Shown: one piece after another, positions 1-5,149 of the stretch | How the letters are laid out: each line of letters starts with the position of its first letter | How positions within the stretch are numbered: the stretch's first letter is position 1 | Assembly: GCA_020431945.1 (NCBI GenBank) | Contig: JAGQHH010000680.1 | Coordinates: forward strand, 1-5,149 | DNA: 5,149 bases | Origin: Cyanobacteria bacterium HKST-UBA02 | GTDB lineage: Bacteria; Cyanobacteriota; Vampirovibrionia; Obscuribacterales; Obscuribacteraceae | Direction of reading: 5' to 3' | The notes under the pieces: generated by a model | What the model was told of the DNA's origin: nothing | Databases searched by the model: none | What the model saw: only the letters and a program-made list of their open reading frames with translations | Program-made: the position numbers and the translations under genes

Positions 1-1
1 G

Positions 2-1519
2 CTCGATGTCGAAGAGGGCATTGTCAAAGGCTCGGCCCGGGGCGTCCAGCAGCTCGATCTCTATGAGGTGCTGAAAGCGAACGAGCATATGCTCTCCCGC
101 TGGGGCGGACATAAAATGGCTGCCGGGTTCACTGTGGAGGCCGACCGCGCCGATGAGCTAATGAAAGCCCTGATCGCTACATGCAACAAAATGCTCGCCG
201 GCAAGCCGCTTTTCGGAACCCTGGAGCTCGATCTCGTCGTGGACGCTCCGGTGGTGGATCTCGATCTTGCCGGTCGTCTGGAGGTCCTGGCGCCGTTCGG
301 CATGGGCAACCGCAAACCGCGTCTCTGCATGAAGGGTCTGACCTGTATCGATTCCCGCTCCCTGGGCAAAGAAGGGAAACATTCCAAGATCATGCTCGCC
401 GGGGAAGGTCATCCCGATCAGTTCGAATGTGTCAAATGGAACAGCCAGGGCGTCGCTCCGGAGCCCGGTCAGGCTGTCGATATCGTCTTCACTCCCGAGG
501 TCAATCACTTCAACGGCAAGGATCGCTTGCAGCTCGTTCTCGCCGACTGGCGGGCCGCGCATGACGGCAAAGAGATCACTAGTCTGGAAGAGCTGGCCGC
601 CCTGGCCGCTCCCGAGCCTGCGCCTGAATCGCAACTCGAGTCGCAGAAAATTCCGGCAGCGGCAATGGCAGCAGGCACCGTATCAGGTGCTATAGACCAG
701 GTCGAGATTGCCGAGCTTGCGAAACTCGCCGAAGAGTCCTCCCTTCCTCTTCGCAAGAATATAGTCTCCACCAGAATGACCTGGCGGGATCTGAGGACTC
801 ACGGCACACCTCGCGATATCCTCACAAGGGCCGTCTCGAAGCTCAAAGATAGTCTTCTCGTTTTCGGCGAGTCCACTGCCGGTCCCGATTTCGCCGATCG
901 CACCGCTCTCAAGCCGAGCAAGCACTTGCTCATCTGGCAACTGCCTCCGACCCTGGATGTTTTCGAGGAGCTTCTCAAGGCTACTGCCTGCGAATCGGTC
1001 TATCTGGTGGGCGTACGCGACGACGATCCCGACGAGCCCGGCGCATTTCTCAAGCGTCTTTTCGGACTGGTGCGTTATGCAGTCAATCAGAAAGAAGGAG
1101 AGATCCACGGCGAGAAGCTGACGGCTCTCATGGCTTCCAGCAAGCTTTCCACAGCTCTGGGATTGTCCGTTCTCAAGAAGATCAATCTCGTCGACTGGTA
1201 TGCCGAAGAAGGTGTCGTACACCTCGACCTCCTCGGTGACGCCATGGGTCGCTCCGAAGATTGCCCGGAATTCGCCCAGCTCGAGGCGAGTCTCATGGAG
1301 ACCAGGAAATTCAGAGACTGGTGCGCAAAAGCATCGATAAAAGATATACAATTGCAGTTCGTCAAAAATGGAGTCGCTCTCAATCCCGAGCTCGAAGAAT
1401 CCAGGTTCGAGGAGACGGGCAGTGCGGGCACCGGCAATTCAAGAAGGAACGAAAGAAACCATGGGACTGCAAACGGAAAAGCTCGAGAAGAAGGAATTGG
1501 CGCTTCCCCTGAACAGTGA
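2..1519 (+). CDS. recJ: RecJ single-stranded-DNA-specific 5'-3' exonuclease, C-terminal part (5' end cut by window)
   Basis: RecJ degrades single-stranded DNA 5' to 3' in recombinational repair and in mismatch and base-excision repair. The reading frame is open from base 2 and gives 505 residues; the catalytic DHH domain lies outside the window. What is present: the end of the DHHA1 domain, with a GSAR motif (residues 10-13) and the [10 protein letters not shown] signature (about 34-43); then the OB-fold DNA-binding domain (about 70-182), including the family motif [11 protein letters not shown]. An Ala/Pro/Glu-rich linker (about 195-230) follows. After it comes an extension of roughly 240 residues that resembles the RecJ C-terminal domain known from Bacillota RecJ (PF10141 type), judged by overall pattern and not by a search. 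The last 30 or so residues are charged, low in complexity and probably not conserved; they lie over the start of apt. The identification is firm; the domain name of the extension is an inference. Confidence 0.93.
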   Translation, partial: LDVEEGIVKGSARGVQQLDLYEVLKANEHMLSRWGGHKMAAGFTVEADRADELMKALIATCNKMLAGKPLFGTLELDLVVDAPVVDLDLAGRLEVLAPFGMGNRKPRLCMKGLTCIDSRSLGKEGKHSKIMLAGEGHPDQFECVKWNSQGVAPEPGQAVDIVFTPEVNHFNGKDRLQLVLADWRAAHDGKEITSLEELAALAAPEPAPESQLESQKIPAAAMAAGTVSGAIDQVEIAELAKLAEESSLPLRKNIVSTRMTWRDLRTHGTPRDILTRAVSKLKDSLLVFGESTAGPDFADRTALKPSKHLLIWQLPPTLDVFEELLKATACESVYLVGVRDDDPDEPGAFLKRLFGLVRYAVNQKEGEIHGEKLTALMASSKLSTALGLSVLKKINLVDWYAEEGVVHLDLLGDAMGRSEDCPEFAQLEASLMETRKFRDWCAKASIKDIQLQFVKNGVALNPELEESRFEETGSAGTGNSRRNERNHGTANGKAREEGIGASPEQ

Positions 1520-2042
1520 AAGGGATGCCTGGCTCAAGTCTAAGATCCGAGACATTCAGGACTTTCCCAAGCCCGGGATTGTGTTCAAAGACCTCACCAC
1601 TCTTCTCAAGGATGCCGAGGCTCTGCAATTTTCCATAGCCTCCCTGGCCGATCGCACCGCCAGCCTCAAGCCCGACGTCGTGGCCGGTATCGAAGCTCGT
1701 GGATTCATTCTGGCACCGGCGGTTGCCAGCCTCATTGGCGCCGGCTTCGTGCCTATCCGCAAGCCAAAAAAGCTCCCGTACAAAGTCGAGAAAGTCAGCT
1801 ATGACCTCGAGTATGGCACCGACTCCCTGGAGATTCATGTCGATGCGGTGGAGAAAGGGCAGAGAGTAGTAATCATCGACGACTTGCTGGCCACCGGCGG
1901 CACCGCACAAGCCGCCCACCAACTGCTCGAAAAGATCGGCGGCAATATCGTGGGCATGGGCTTCGTGGTCGAGCTGGGATTTCTCGACGGGCGCAAGAAA
2001 CTTCCCGGCGATTGCGATATCTTCTCTTTGATCAAATATTGA
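1461..2042 (+). CDS. apt: Adenine phosphoribosyltransferase
   Basis: Apt converts adenine and PRPP to AMP and pyrophosphate in the cytoplasm (purine salvage). The 193-residue product aligns by eye with Bacillus Apt along its whole core: [15 protein letters not shown] (35-49), EARGF (78-82), the [11 protein letters not shown] flexible-loop region (96-106), the YDLEYG segment (114-119), and the PRPP-binding loop [13 protein letters not shown] (136-148) with its two acidic residues. It ends in the typical ...LIKY. Family members are usually 170-180 residues, so about 20 residues at the N-terminus are extra. The ATG at 1461 is the first sensible start: AAGGA (1444-1448) lies 12 bases upstream and GAAAG (1451-1455) 5 bases upstream. 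A TTG at 1497 is an alternative that would trim 12 residues. The gene overlaps recJ by 59 bases in another frame, so co-transcription is likely. The recJ-apt order is known from Bacillota, where a relA/spoT homologue often follows; here it does not. Confidence 0.96.
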   Translation: MGLQTEKLEKKELALPLNSERDAWLKSKIRDIQDFPKPGIVFKDLTTLLKDAEALQFSIASLADRTASLKPDVVAGIEARGFILAPAVASLIGAGFVPIRKPKKLPYKVEKVSYDLEYGTDSLEIHVDAVEKGQRVVIIDDLLATGGTAQAAHQLLEKIGGNIVGMGFVVELGFLDGRKKLPGDCDIFSLIKY

Positions 2043-2045
2043 TCA
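2040..2045. other. Shared palindrome holding the stop codons of two convergent genes
   Basis: TGATCA supplies the TGA stop of apt on the + strand (2040-2042) and the TGA stop of the serpin gene on the - strand (2045-2043). There is no base between the two coding regions and no GC-rich hairpin followed by a T-run on either strand, so the transcripts probably run into each other as antisense. Confidence 0.9.
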
Positions 2046-3230
2046 GGACTTCGGGTCGACTATATGACCCATGAAGAGTGTGGCACCGGTTCGGTCGTCT
2101 CTAAGAATGAACAGGAACGGGCGGTCCACTACCATGTAGAAAGGCTCCGGGGGTTTCTCGAATAGACCCTTGCCTCCCATCAAAACCGTGGTGGCGGATG
2201 CAGCTTCGGTGCCTTTCTCGTTTACGTCGATAAAACTCTTCTGGAATACCGAGCTTATATAGATCTCGTTACTGGGATCGGCCATGAGGCTGAAGTCGGC
2301 TTTGCCTCGAGTGAAGGCCAGAGGCATTCCCAGACCGCTGAGAACATTGTTGAGCTTGTGTGCATTATCCATCCTGAATCTGGGCAGACGCAGGACACCA
2401 GGTTGGTCATAAAAACCGGTCATCCAGGAACGCAGATTCGCGTCGGTGAGTCGGCTCTCAAGCTGCGCCAGGGTCAGATTCTTGGACGGCAAAAAGATAT
2501 AGAGGGCTGTGCGTCCGTCCAGATAGGGCAGCTTGATAGCCTGGAACGCATTCTGCTCCTGGTATCTGAACGCGCCATCCTTGAGGCGCATGAACATGAC
2601 TTTCTTTATGCTTCCATTCTGGAGATTGAAGTCGTCTTTCTCTGAATGCTTGAGCGGGAATTCTCTGAGCCAGGTTCCTTTGAAATAAACTGCGTTGACC
2701 AGGCAGAGAGCGTCACTGGCAAGAGTGCGCTCGATGACCCTGTCGATCTTGCCCTGGGTCTTGTCCAGAGCCCATTTGTTGATTGTCTCGGCGGCCTGGG
2801 GAGAGGCGAAATCCAGGGATTGCACGCCGGCGTCGAAAGAAAGCTTGCCGGTATCGAGGAATTGTTTTTTCAATTTATAGCGGCTGTTGGCGAATAGCCC
2901 GCTGGCTATGTCGAGCTGGGTGGAATTGCCGATGCTGCCCAGGCTTCCCAGTATTCTCTTATAGGCCTGGCCGAGTTTTGCATCGGTCTGGCCGGCAAGC
3001 CCCAGGGTGTCGCCCATTTCTGTCCTGGTTTTGCCGGCGGAGCCGGTGTAAGTCATGGTGAGGGCCGTATGCAAGCTGAAAGGGCTGATCAGGAGATTCT
3101 CGTTGCTTGCCTGTTTCGCCATCGCTTTGTAGAAAGAGACGGTGAAGGAGTCCTTCTTGGCTGCTGCTGCCGGCAATACCGACAGAGCCAGAAGACATGC
3201 GAAAAACCATGGTTTCATTCTTTCAATCAT
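2043..3230 (-). CDS. Secreted serpin (serine protease inhibitor), predicted inhibitory with Lys at P1
   Basis: Serpins inhibit serine or cysteine proteases by a suicide mechanism in which the cleaved reactive loop inserts into a beta-sheet. The 395-residue product has a signal peptide: a short basic start, a hydrophobic core FFACLLALSVL, and cleavage near AAAA-KK after residue 24, so it should act outside the cytoplasm. Family hallmarks: NLLISPFSLHTALTMTYTG (45-63), LVNAVYFKGTW (177-187), LPRFRMD with SGLGMPLAF (282-306), the hinge EKGTEAASATT (338-348) and DRPFLFIL (369-376). The hinge has Gly at P15, Thr at P14 and small residues at P12-P9, as inhibitory serpins do. Counting 17 residues as in antithrombin puts Lys354 at P1 and Gly at P1', predicting trypsin-like targets. 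Start choice: ATG 3230 overlaps the birA stop (TGATG); TTG 3236 and ATG 3218 are alternatives, and none has a strong ribosome binding site. It is the last gene of the osmC-birA-serpin cluster. Its target protease is unknown. Confidence 0.95.
   Translation of the reverse strand: MIERMKPWFFACLLALSVLPAAAAKKDSFTVSFYKAMAKQASNENLLISPFSLHTALTMTYTGSAGKTRTEMGDTLGLAGQTDAKLGQAYKRILGSLGSIGNSTQLDIASGLFANSRYKLKKQFLDTGKLSFDAGVQSLDFASPQAAETINKWALDKTQGKIDRVIERTLASDALCLVNAVYFKGTWLREFPLKHSEKDDFNLQNGSIKKVMFMRLKDGAFRYQEQNAFQAIKLPYLDGRTALYIFLPSKNLTLAQLESRLTDANLRSWMTGFYDQPGVLRLPRFRMDNAHKLNNVLSGLGMPLAFTRGKADFSLMADPSNEIYISSVFQKSFIDVNEKGTEAASATTVLMGGKGLFEKPPEPFYMVVDRPFLFILRDDRTGATLFMGHIVDPKS
2129..2219 (-). other. Reactive-centre loop of the serpin
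   Basis: This stretch encodes P17 (Glu, codon 2219-2217) through P1 (Lys, codon 2171-2169) and the P' side up to the start of the DRPF strand. The hinge follows the inhibitory consensus. The P' side is 14 residues long before DRPF (P1' Gly, then a Pro-rich part), longer than in alpha-1-antitrypsin (8) and antithrombin (11). Because of that length, the exact P1 is an inference from counting. Confidence 0.75.
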
Positions 3231-4117
3231 CAGCAATATGACCCGTCTTTGTTCCTAATACTTATCTCTCCGGCATGCAATTCCCTGGTGCCGGATTCGG
3301 TGCGCACGATAAGTGCCCCTGCCGGGCTCAGATCGTAAGCTGTGCCTTCTATCGTATTGTTGCCGGAGAGGCAGACAATCTCTTTGCCCAGGGTGACGGA
3401 AAGAGATTTCCATTCATCGAGAATCTCGGCATCCATGCCTTTCTCGACCTTCTCGAAAATCTCCTCGATCTGATAACAGAGCTCGACTGCCAGCTCGATG
3501 GTATCGATACTGGTGGTACAGTGCTGGCTCAGAGAAGTGACTTTTCCCTCGAGCTCTTCCGGTATATCGGCGGCATCGAGATTGACATTGAGGCCGATTC
3601 CCGCCACCAGGGCCGGGCTGCCTCCGGTCACCGGCATCTCGGCGAGGATTCCGCCTGTCTTGCGACCGTCGAGGATGAGATCGTTGACCCACTTCAGACC
3701 CAGCTCGACCCCGCATACGGCGAACACCGCTCGGGCTGCCGCCACCCCCAGGGAGAGCGTGACCACCGGCAGTTCAGCCAGGGGTCTTGCCGGGCGCAAG
3801 AGAATACTCAGATAGAGCCCCGATCCGGGAGGCGAGACCCAGGTTCTACCCAGGCGACCGCGCCCCCGGGTCTGGCAGTCTGCTATGACTACCGTGCCGT
3901 GACAGGCGCCGTCTCTGGCCAGTTTGGCCATTCTCGTATTGGTGGAATCGATCTCCTGCCAGTATTCGTTGGCGCTCTTTTCCGGCCTGCCGATATGTCT
4001 GGTTTTGAGAAGCGACTCGAATCGCCGCAGTCGTTCTTCCTCGATGATCCAGTCTCCTAATTCGCCACCGATGTAGCTATCTCTTTTGGTCCGGTGATCA
4101 ATTTGTGGATGGGGCAC
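3230..4117 (-). CDS. birA: Biotin--[acetyl-CoA-carboxylase] ligase, monofunctional (no DNA-binding domain)
   Basis: This enzyme makes biotinyl-5'-AMP from biotin and ATP, then attaches biotin to a lysine of acetyl-CoA carboxylase carrier protein and related enzymes. The 295-residue product has EIDSTNTRM (55-63), the biotinyl-AMP loop GRGRLGRTW (85-93), the KWVNDL motif (142-147; Val where KWPND is most common), KTGGILAE (153-160) and GIGLNVN (173-179). A small C-terminal SH3-like domain (about 240-287) follows. The N-terminal winged helix of E. coli-type BirA is absent, so it should not act as a biotin-operon repressor. Start: GTG 4117 is the only standard in-frame start upstream of EIDSTN, but it has no Shine-Dalgarno and lies 61 bases inside osmC. 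Recognisable family similarity begins only near residue 30. A CTG at 4030 behind GAGGAAG is a possible true start. It is the middle gene of a tight cluster; its TGA shares a base with the serpin ATG. Confidence 0.94.
   Translation of the reverse strand: MPHPQIDHRTKRDSYIGGELGDWIIEEERLRRFESLLKTRHIGRPEKSANEYWQEIDSTNTRMAKLARDGACHGTVVIADCQTRGRGRLGRTWVSPPGSGLYLSILLRPARPLAELPVVTLSLGVAAARAVFAVCGVELGLKWVNDLILDGRKTGGILAEMPVTGGSPALVAGIGLNVNLDAADIPEELEGKVTSLSQHCTTSIDTIELAVELCYQIEEIFEKVEKGMDAEILDEWKSLSVTLGKEIVCLSGNNTIEGTAYDLSPAGALIVRTESGTRELHAGEISIRNKDGSYC
4028..4042 (-). promoter_or_regulatory. Possible ribosome binding site and non-canonical CTG start for birA
   Basis: On the - strand GAGGAAG (4042-4036) is followed after 5 bases by an in-frame CTG (4030-4028). 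Starting here would give a 266-residue ligase beginning just before the conserved region, and would leave a 26-base gap after the osmC stop instead of a 61-base overlap. CTG starts are rare, so this is only a candidate. Confidence 0.3.
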
Positions 4118-4470
4118 TTATCGGCGATGGCGGTGAGATCTTTGATCTGCTCATCGCTGAGCTCGCCTTCGAATTTGAGCTCCCGGGAAATCTTCGGGAT
4201 GGTGCGGCTGGCATTCTCGGGATCGGCAATTTTGTCTTCTTTGAGATTGACGGTCACTCTCTTCAGAGGATAGCCCTTGCGCTTGGCGTACATTTGCACG
4301 GTTATGGAGGTGCAGGCTCCCAGGGAGCTCAGGAGAAGCTCATGGGGATCGGGACCTTCTTCGGTGCCGCCGATGTCTTTCGGGATATCGCATACGAAGG
4401 AGTGGGTGCCTGCTGTGATGTCTTGTTTGAACTGCTCTTCGCTATGGGTCTTTACCGTGACTTCCGCCAT
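4057..4470 (-). CDS. OsmC/Ohr-family peroxidase-like protein
   Basis: OsmC-family proteins reduce organic hydroperoxides through a pair of cysteines, in the cytoplasm. The 137-residue product has the usual short length and the two conserved cysteines in the expected settings: Cys53 in HELLLSSLGACTSITVQMY and Cys119 in ADKCPIHKLI. Glu44 (PHELLL) matches the family's conserved glutamate, and the GTEEGPDPHELL stretch is typical. A third cysteine (Cys27) is near the N-terminus. The sequence fits the YhfA/OsmC-like branch better than Ohr, but I cannot assign the subfamily without alignment. Start: two adjacent ATG codons (4473 and 4470). The GGGAGG ribosome site is 2 bases from the first and 5 from the second, so 4470 is preferred. 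It is the first gene of the osmC-birA-serpin cluster and is divergent from the acetyltransferase gene. Confidence 0.93.
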   Translation of the reverse strand: MAEVTVKTHSEEQFKQDITAGTHSFVCDIPKDIGGTEEGPDPHELLLSSLGACTSITVQMYAKRKGYPLKRVTVNLKEDKIADPENASRTIPKISRELKFEGELSDEQIKDLTAIADKCPIHKLITGPKEIATSVAN

Positions 4471-4475
4471 CATTG

Positions 4476-4481
4476 CCTCCC
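4476..4481 (-). promoter_or_regulatory. Strong Shine-Dalgarno of the OsmC-family gene
   Basis: GGGAGG on the - strand sits 5 bases before the ATG at 4470 and 2 bases before the ATG at 4473, which decides for the second start. A second GGAGGC copy (4506-4501) lies 26 bases further upstream in the leader with no start codon at usable distance. Confidence 0.75.
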
Positions 4482-4582
4482 GAAGCGCTCGGTGCCCGGC
4501 GCCTCCAGTAATATAGAAACGCTCCCGATCTTAATCGCTTGACTACGAATTGGCTATAGCCCGATGCCCCAGTGGGTGCGGC

Positions 4583-4590
4583 AGTATAAT
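4583..4590. promoter_or_regulatory. Candidate bidirectional -10 element
   Basis: The + strand reads TATAAT (4585-4590), a perfect sigma70-type -10, and the - strand reads TATACT (4588-4583) over the same bases. No good -35 is visible on the + strand at 16-18 bases; the - strand has a poor TTCTGA (4611-4606) at 17 bases. The + strand start would fall near 4597, about 60 bases before the GNAT gene. The - strand start would leave an osmC leader of about 100 bases. These positions are inference from sequence only. Confidence 0.45.
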
Positions 4591-4608
4591 TCTCTTCGGG
4601 TGAAATCA

Positions 4609-4634
4609 GAAAAATCGCAATATTGCGATTTTTC
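4609..4634. repeat. Perfect 26-bp palindrome upstream of the GNAT gene
   Basis: The half-site GAAAAATCGCAAT (4609-4621) is followed directly by its exact reverse complement (4622-4634), with no spacer and no mismatch; symmetry stops at the next base on both sides. It ends 21 bases before the GTG start. As DNA it looks like an operator for a dimeric regulator. As RNA it folds to a TCGCA/TGCGA core stem with an ATAT loop, flanked by A5 and T5, like a weak bidirectional terminator or attenuator. The palindrome is certain; its function is not. Confidence 0.9.
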
Positions 4635-4640
4635 CACTTT

Positions 4641-4644
4641 GGAG
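4641..4644 (+). promoter_or_regulatory. Probable ribosome binding site of the GNAT gene
   Basis: GGAG lies 11 bases before the GTG at 4656. The spacing is longer than ideal, but no better site precedes either GTG. Confidence 0.45.
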
Positions 4645-4655
4645 TTTTATACATA

Positions 4656-5149
4656 GTGGTGGCATACGAGACAGAGAGATTGATTTTGAGGGACTGGTCG
4701 ATGTCGGATCTGAAGCAGGTCCAGGAGTATGCGAGCGATCCGGAGGTAGCGAAATTCATGATCTGGGGTCCCAATAGCGAGGGCGAAACCCGGGAGTTCA
4801 TGAGACGCAGCATCGATCTGAGCAAGGAGCGCCCTCGCAGAACCTATGAGCTGGCCATGGTCCTCAAGGAAGAGGACAAGGTCATCGGCGGCAGCGGCAT
4901 CTCGATACACGATCCCAAGAACAAATCGGCGCTTCTCGGTTATGTCCTCAACCGTTCCTACTGGGGGCGCGGTCTCGTGACCGAGGCGGCAAAGAGACTA
5001 TTGACCCTGGGATTCGATGAGCTGGGTTTGCATCGCGTCTGCGCTACCTGCGATGCCGAGAATTTCGGCTCCCAGAGAGTCCTGGAGAAATGCGGCATGA
5101 GGAAGGAAGGTCACTTCAAGGAAGATATGCTGATCAAGGGAAGGTGGCG
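4656..5149 (+). CDS. GNAT family N-acetyltransferase, RimJ/RimL type (3' end cut by window)
   Basis: The protein transfers an acetyl group from acetyl-CoA to an amino group; the RimJ/RimL-like branch includes ribosomal-protein N-terminal acetylases and many enzymes of unknown substrate. The 164 residues present start with the typical ETERLILRDW strand (5-14). They continue with DPEVAKFMIWGP (28-39) and the acetyl-CoA motif A region GYVLNRSYWGRGLVTEAAKRLL (95-116; WGRGLVTEA matches the family's WGxGxATEA), then the motif B part HRVCATCDAENFGSQRVLEKCGM (126-148). About 15-20 C-terminal residues are probably missing. Start: GTG at 4656, or the next codon GTG at 4659, with GGAG (4641-4644) 11 or 14 bases upstream, which is rather far. 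ATG 4701 would remove the first strand and is unlikely. It is divergent from osmC and has the perfect palindrome just upstream. The substrate cannot be told from sequence. Confidence 0.92.
   Translation, partial: MVAYETERLILRDWSMSDLKQVQEYASDPEVAKFMIWGPNSEGETREFMRRSIDLSKERPRRTYELAMVLKEEDKVIGGSGISIHDPKNKSALLGYVLNRSYWGRGLVTEAAKRLLTLGFDELGLHRVCATCDAENFGSQRVLEKCGMRKEGHFKEDMLIKGRW

Larger units (their letters stand above)
4471..4655. other. Divergent intergenic region between the OsmC-family gene (-) and the GNAT gene (+)
   Basis: These 185 bases hold no credible ORF. They contain the osmC ribosome site, a GC-rich osmC leader, a second possible - strand -10 (TATATT, 4515-4510) with no good -35, the symmetric -10 element at 4583-4590, and the 26-bp palindrome at 4609-4634. 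Signals for both genes must lie here, unless osmC is transcribed from elsewhere. Confidence 0.8.

Noticed and set aside
158..634. Long open frame on the - strand opposite recJ.
   Set aside because: It lies fully antisense to a conserved RecJ region, resembles no family, and reflects the GC-rich codon pattern of the real gene.
683..1351. 222-codon open frame on the - strand opposite the RecJ extension.
   Set aside because: No family resemblance and no ribosome site noticed; the + strand frame continues RecJ without interruption.
2049..2076. Imperfect hairpin just after the apt stop: CTTC-GGGTC, 8-base loop, GACCC-AT-GAAG.
   Set aside because: The stem has a bulge, lies inside the serpin coding end and is not followed by a T-run on either strand, so it is not supported as a terminator.
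3150..3230. Serpin N-terminus as a lipoprotein signal because of the Cys in its hydrophobic segment.
   Set aside because: The residues before Cys (WFFA) do not fit the lipobox, and the Cys is in the middle of the hydrophobic core; an ordinary signal peptide cleaved after AAAA fits better.
3275..4060. 261-codon open frame on the + strand opposite birA.
   Set aside because: It is antisense to clear BirA motifs and its translation has no recognisable domain; a shadow frame.
3230..4117. birA as a biotin-responsive repressor acting on the palindrome at 4609-4634.
   Set aside because: The ligase lacks the N-terminal winged-helix domain, so it cannot bind an operator in the known way.
4442..4825. 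127-codon open frame on the - strand across the divergent intergenic region.
   Set aside because: It runs antisense through the start of the conserved GNAT gene and overlaps the osmC start; composition is not protein-like.

Overview
The window is a moderately GC-rich, densely packed stretch of bacterial chromosome. It holds six protein genes, two of them cut by the window edges. No mobile element, CRISPR array, tRNA or rRNA was seen. Tight packing, overlapping reading frames, signal-peptide export and strong Shine-Dalgarno use in one gene all say bacterium. RecJ with a long C-terminal extension followed directly by apt is the arrangement known from Bacillota and related lineages. The protein sequences do not let me name a genus; an uncultured Terrabacteria-type lineage (for example Bacillota-like, Cyanobacteriota/Vampirovibrionia-like or Armatimonadota-like) is only a guess.

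Left part, + strand (1-2042): the 3' portion of recJ (single-strand-specific 5'-3' exonuclease) overlaps by 59 bases the start of apt (adenine phosphoribosyltransferase). The two form a DNA-repair plus purine-salvage pair that is probably co-transcribed.

Middle, - strand (2043-4470): three tightly linked genes read right to left. They are an OsmC/Ohr-family thiol peroxidase-like protein, a monofunctional biotin-protein ligase (birA without the DNA-binding domain) and a secreted serpin with a well-formed inhibitory hinge and a predicted lysine at P1. osmC and birA overlap by up to 61 bases. The birA stop and serpin start share one base (TGATG), which suggests translational coupling. The serpin stop codon abuts the apt stop codon: both sit in one TGATCA palindrome, with no intergenic space and no intrinsic terminator.

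Right part: a 185-base divergent intergenic region (4471-4655) separates osmC (-) from a RimJ/RimL-type GNAT N-acetyltransferase (+, cut by the window end). It carries a symmetric -10-like element readable on both strands and a perfect 26-bp palindrome just upstream of the acetyltransferase, which is the most operator-like signal in the window.

Most of the window is recognisable housekeeping sequence. I do not see a clearly new multi-gene system. The points worth a second look are the serpin embedded in a housekeeping operon, its predicted specificity, the perfect palindrome in the divergent promoter region, and the unresolved birA start.
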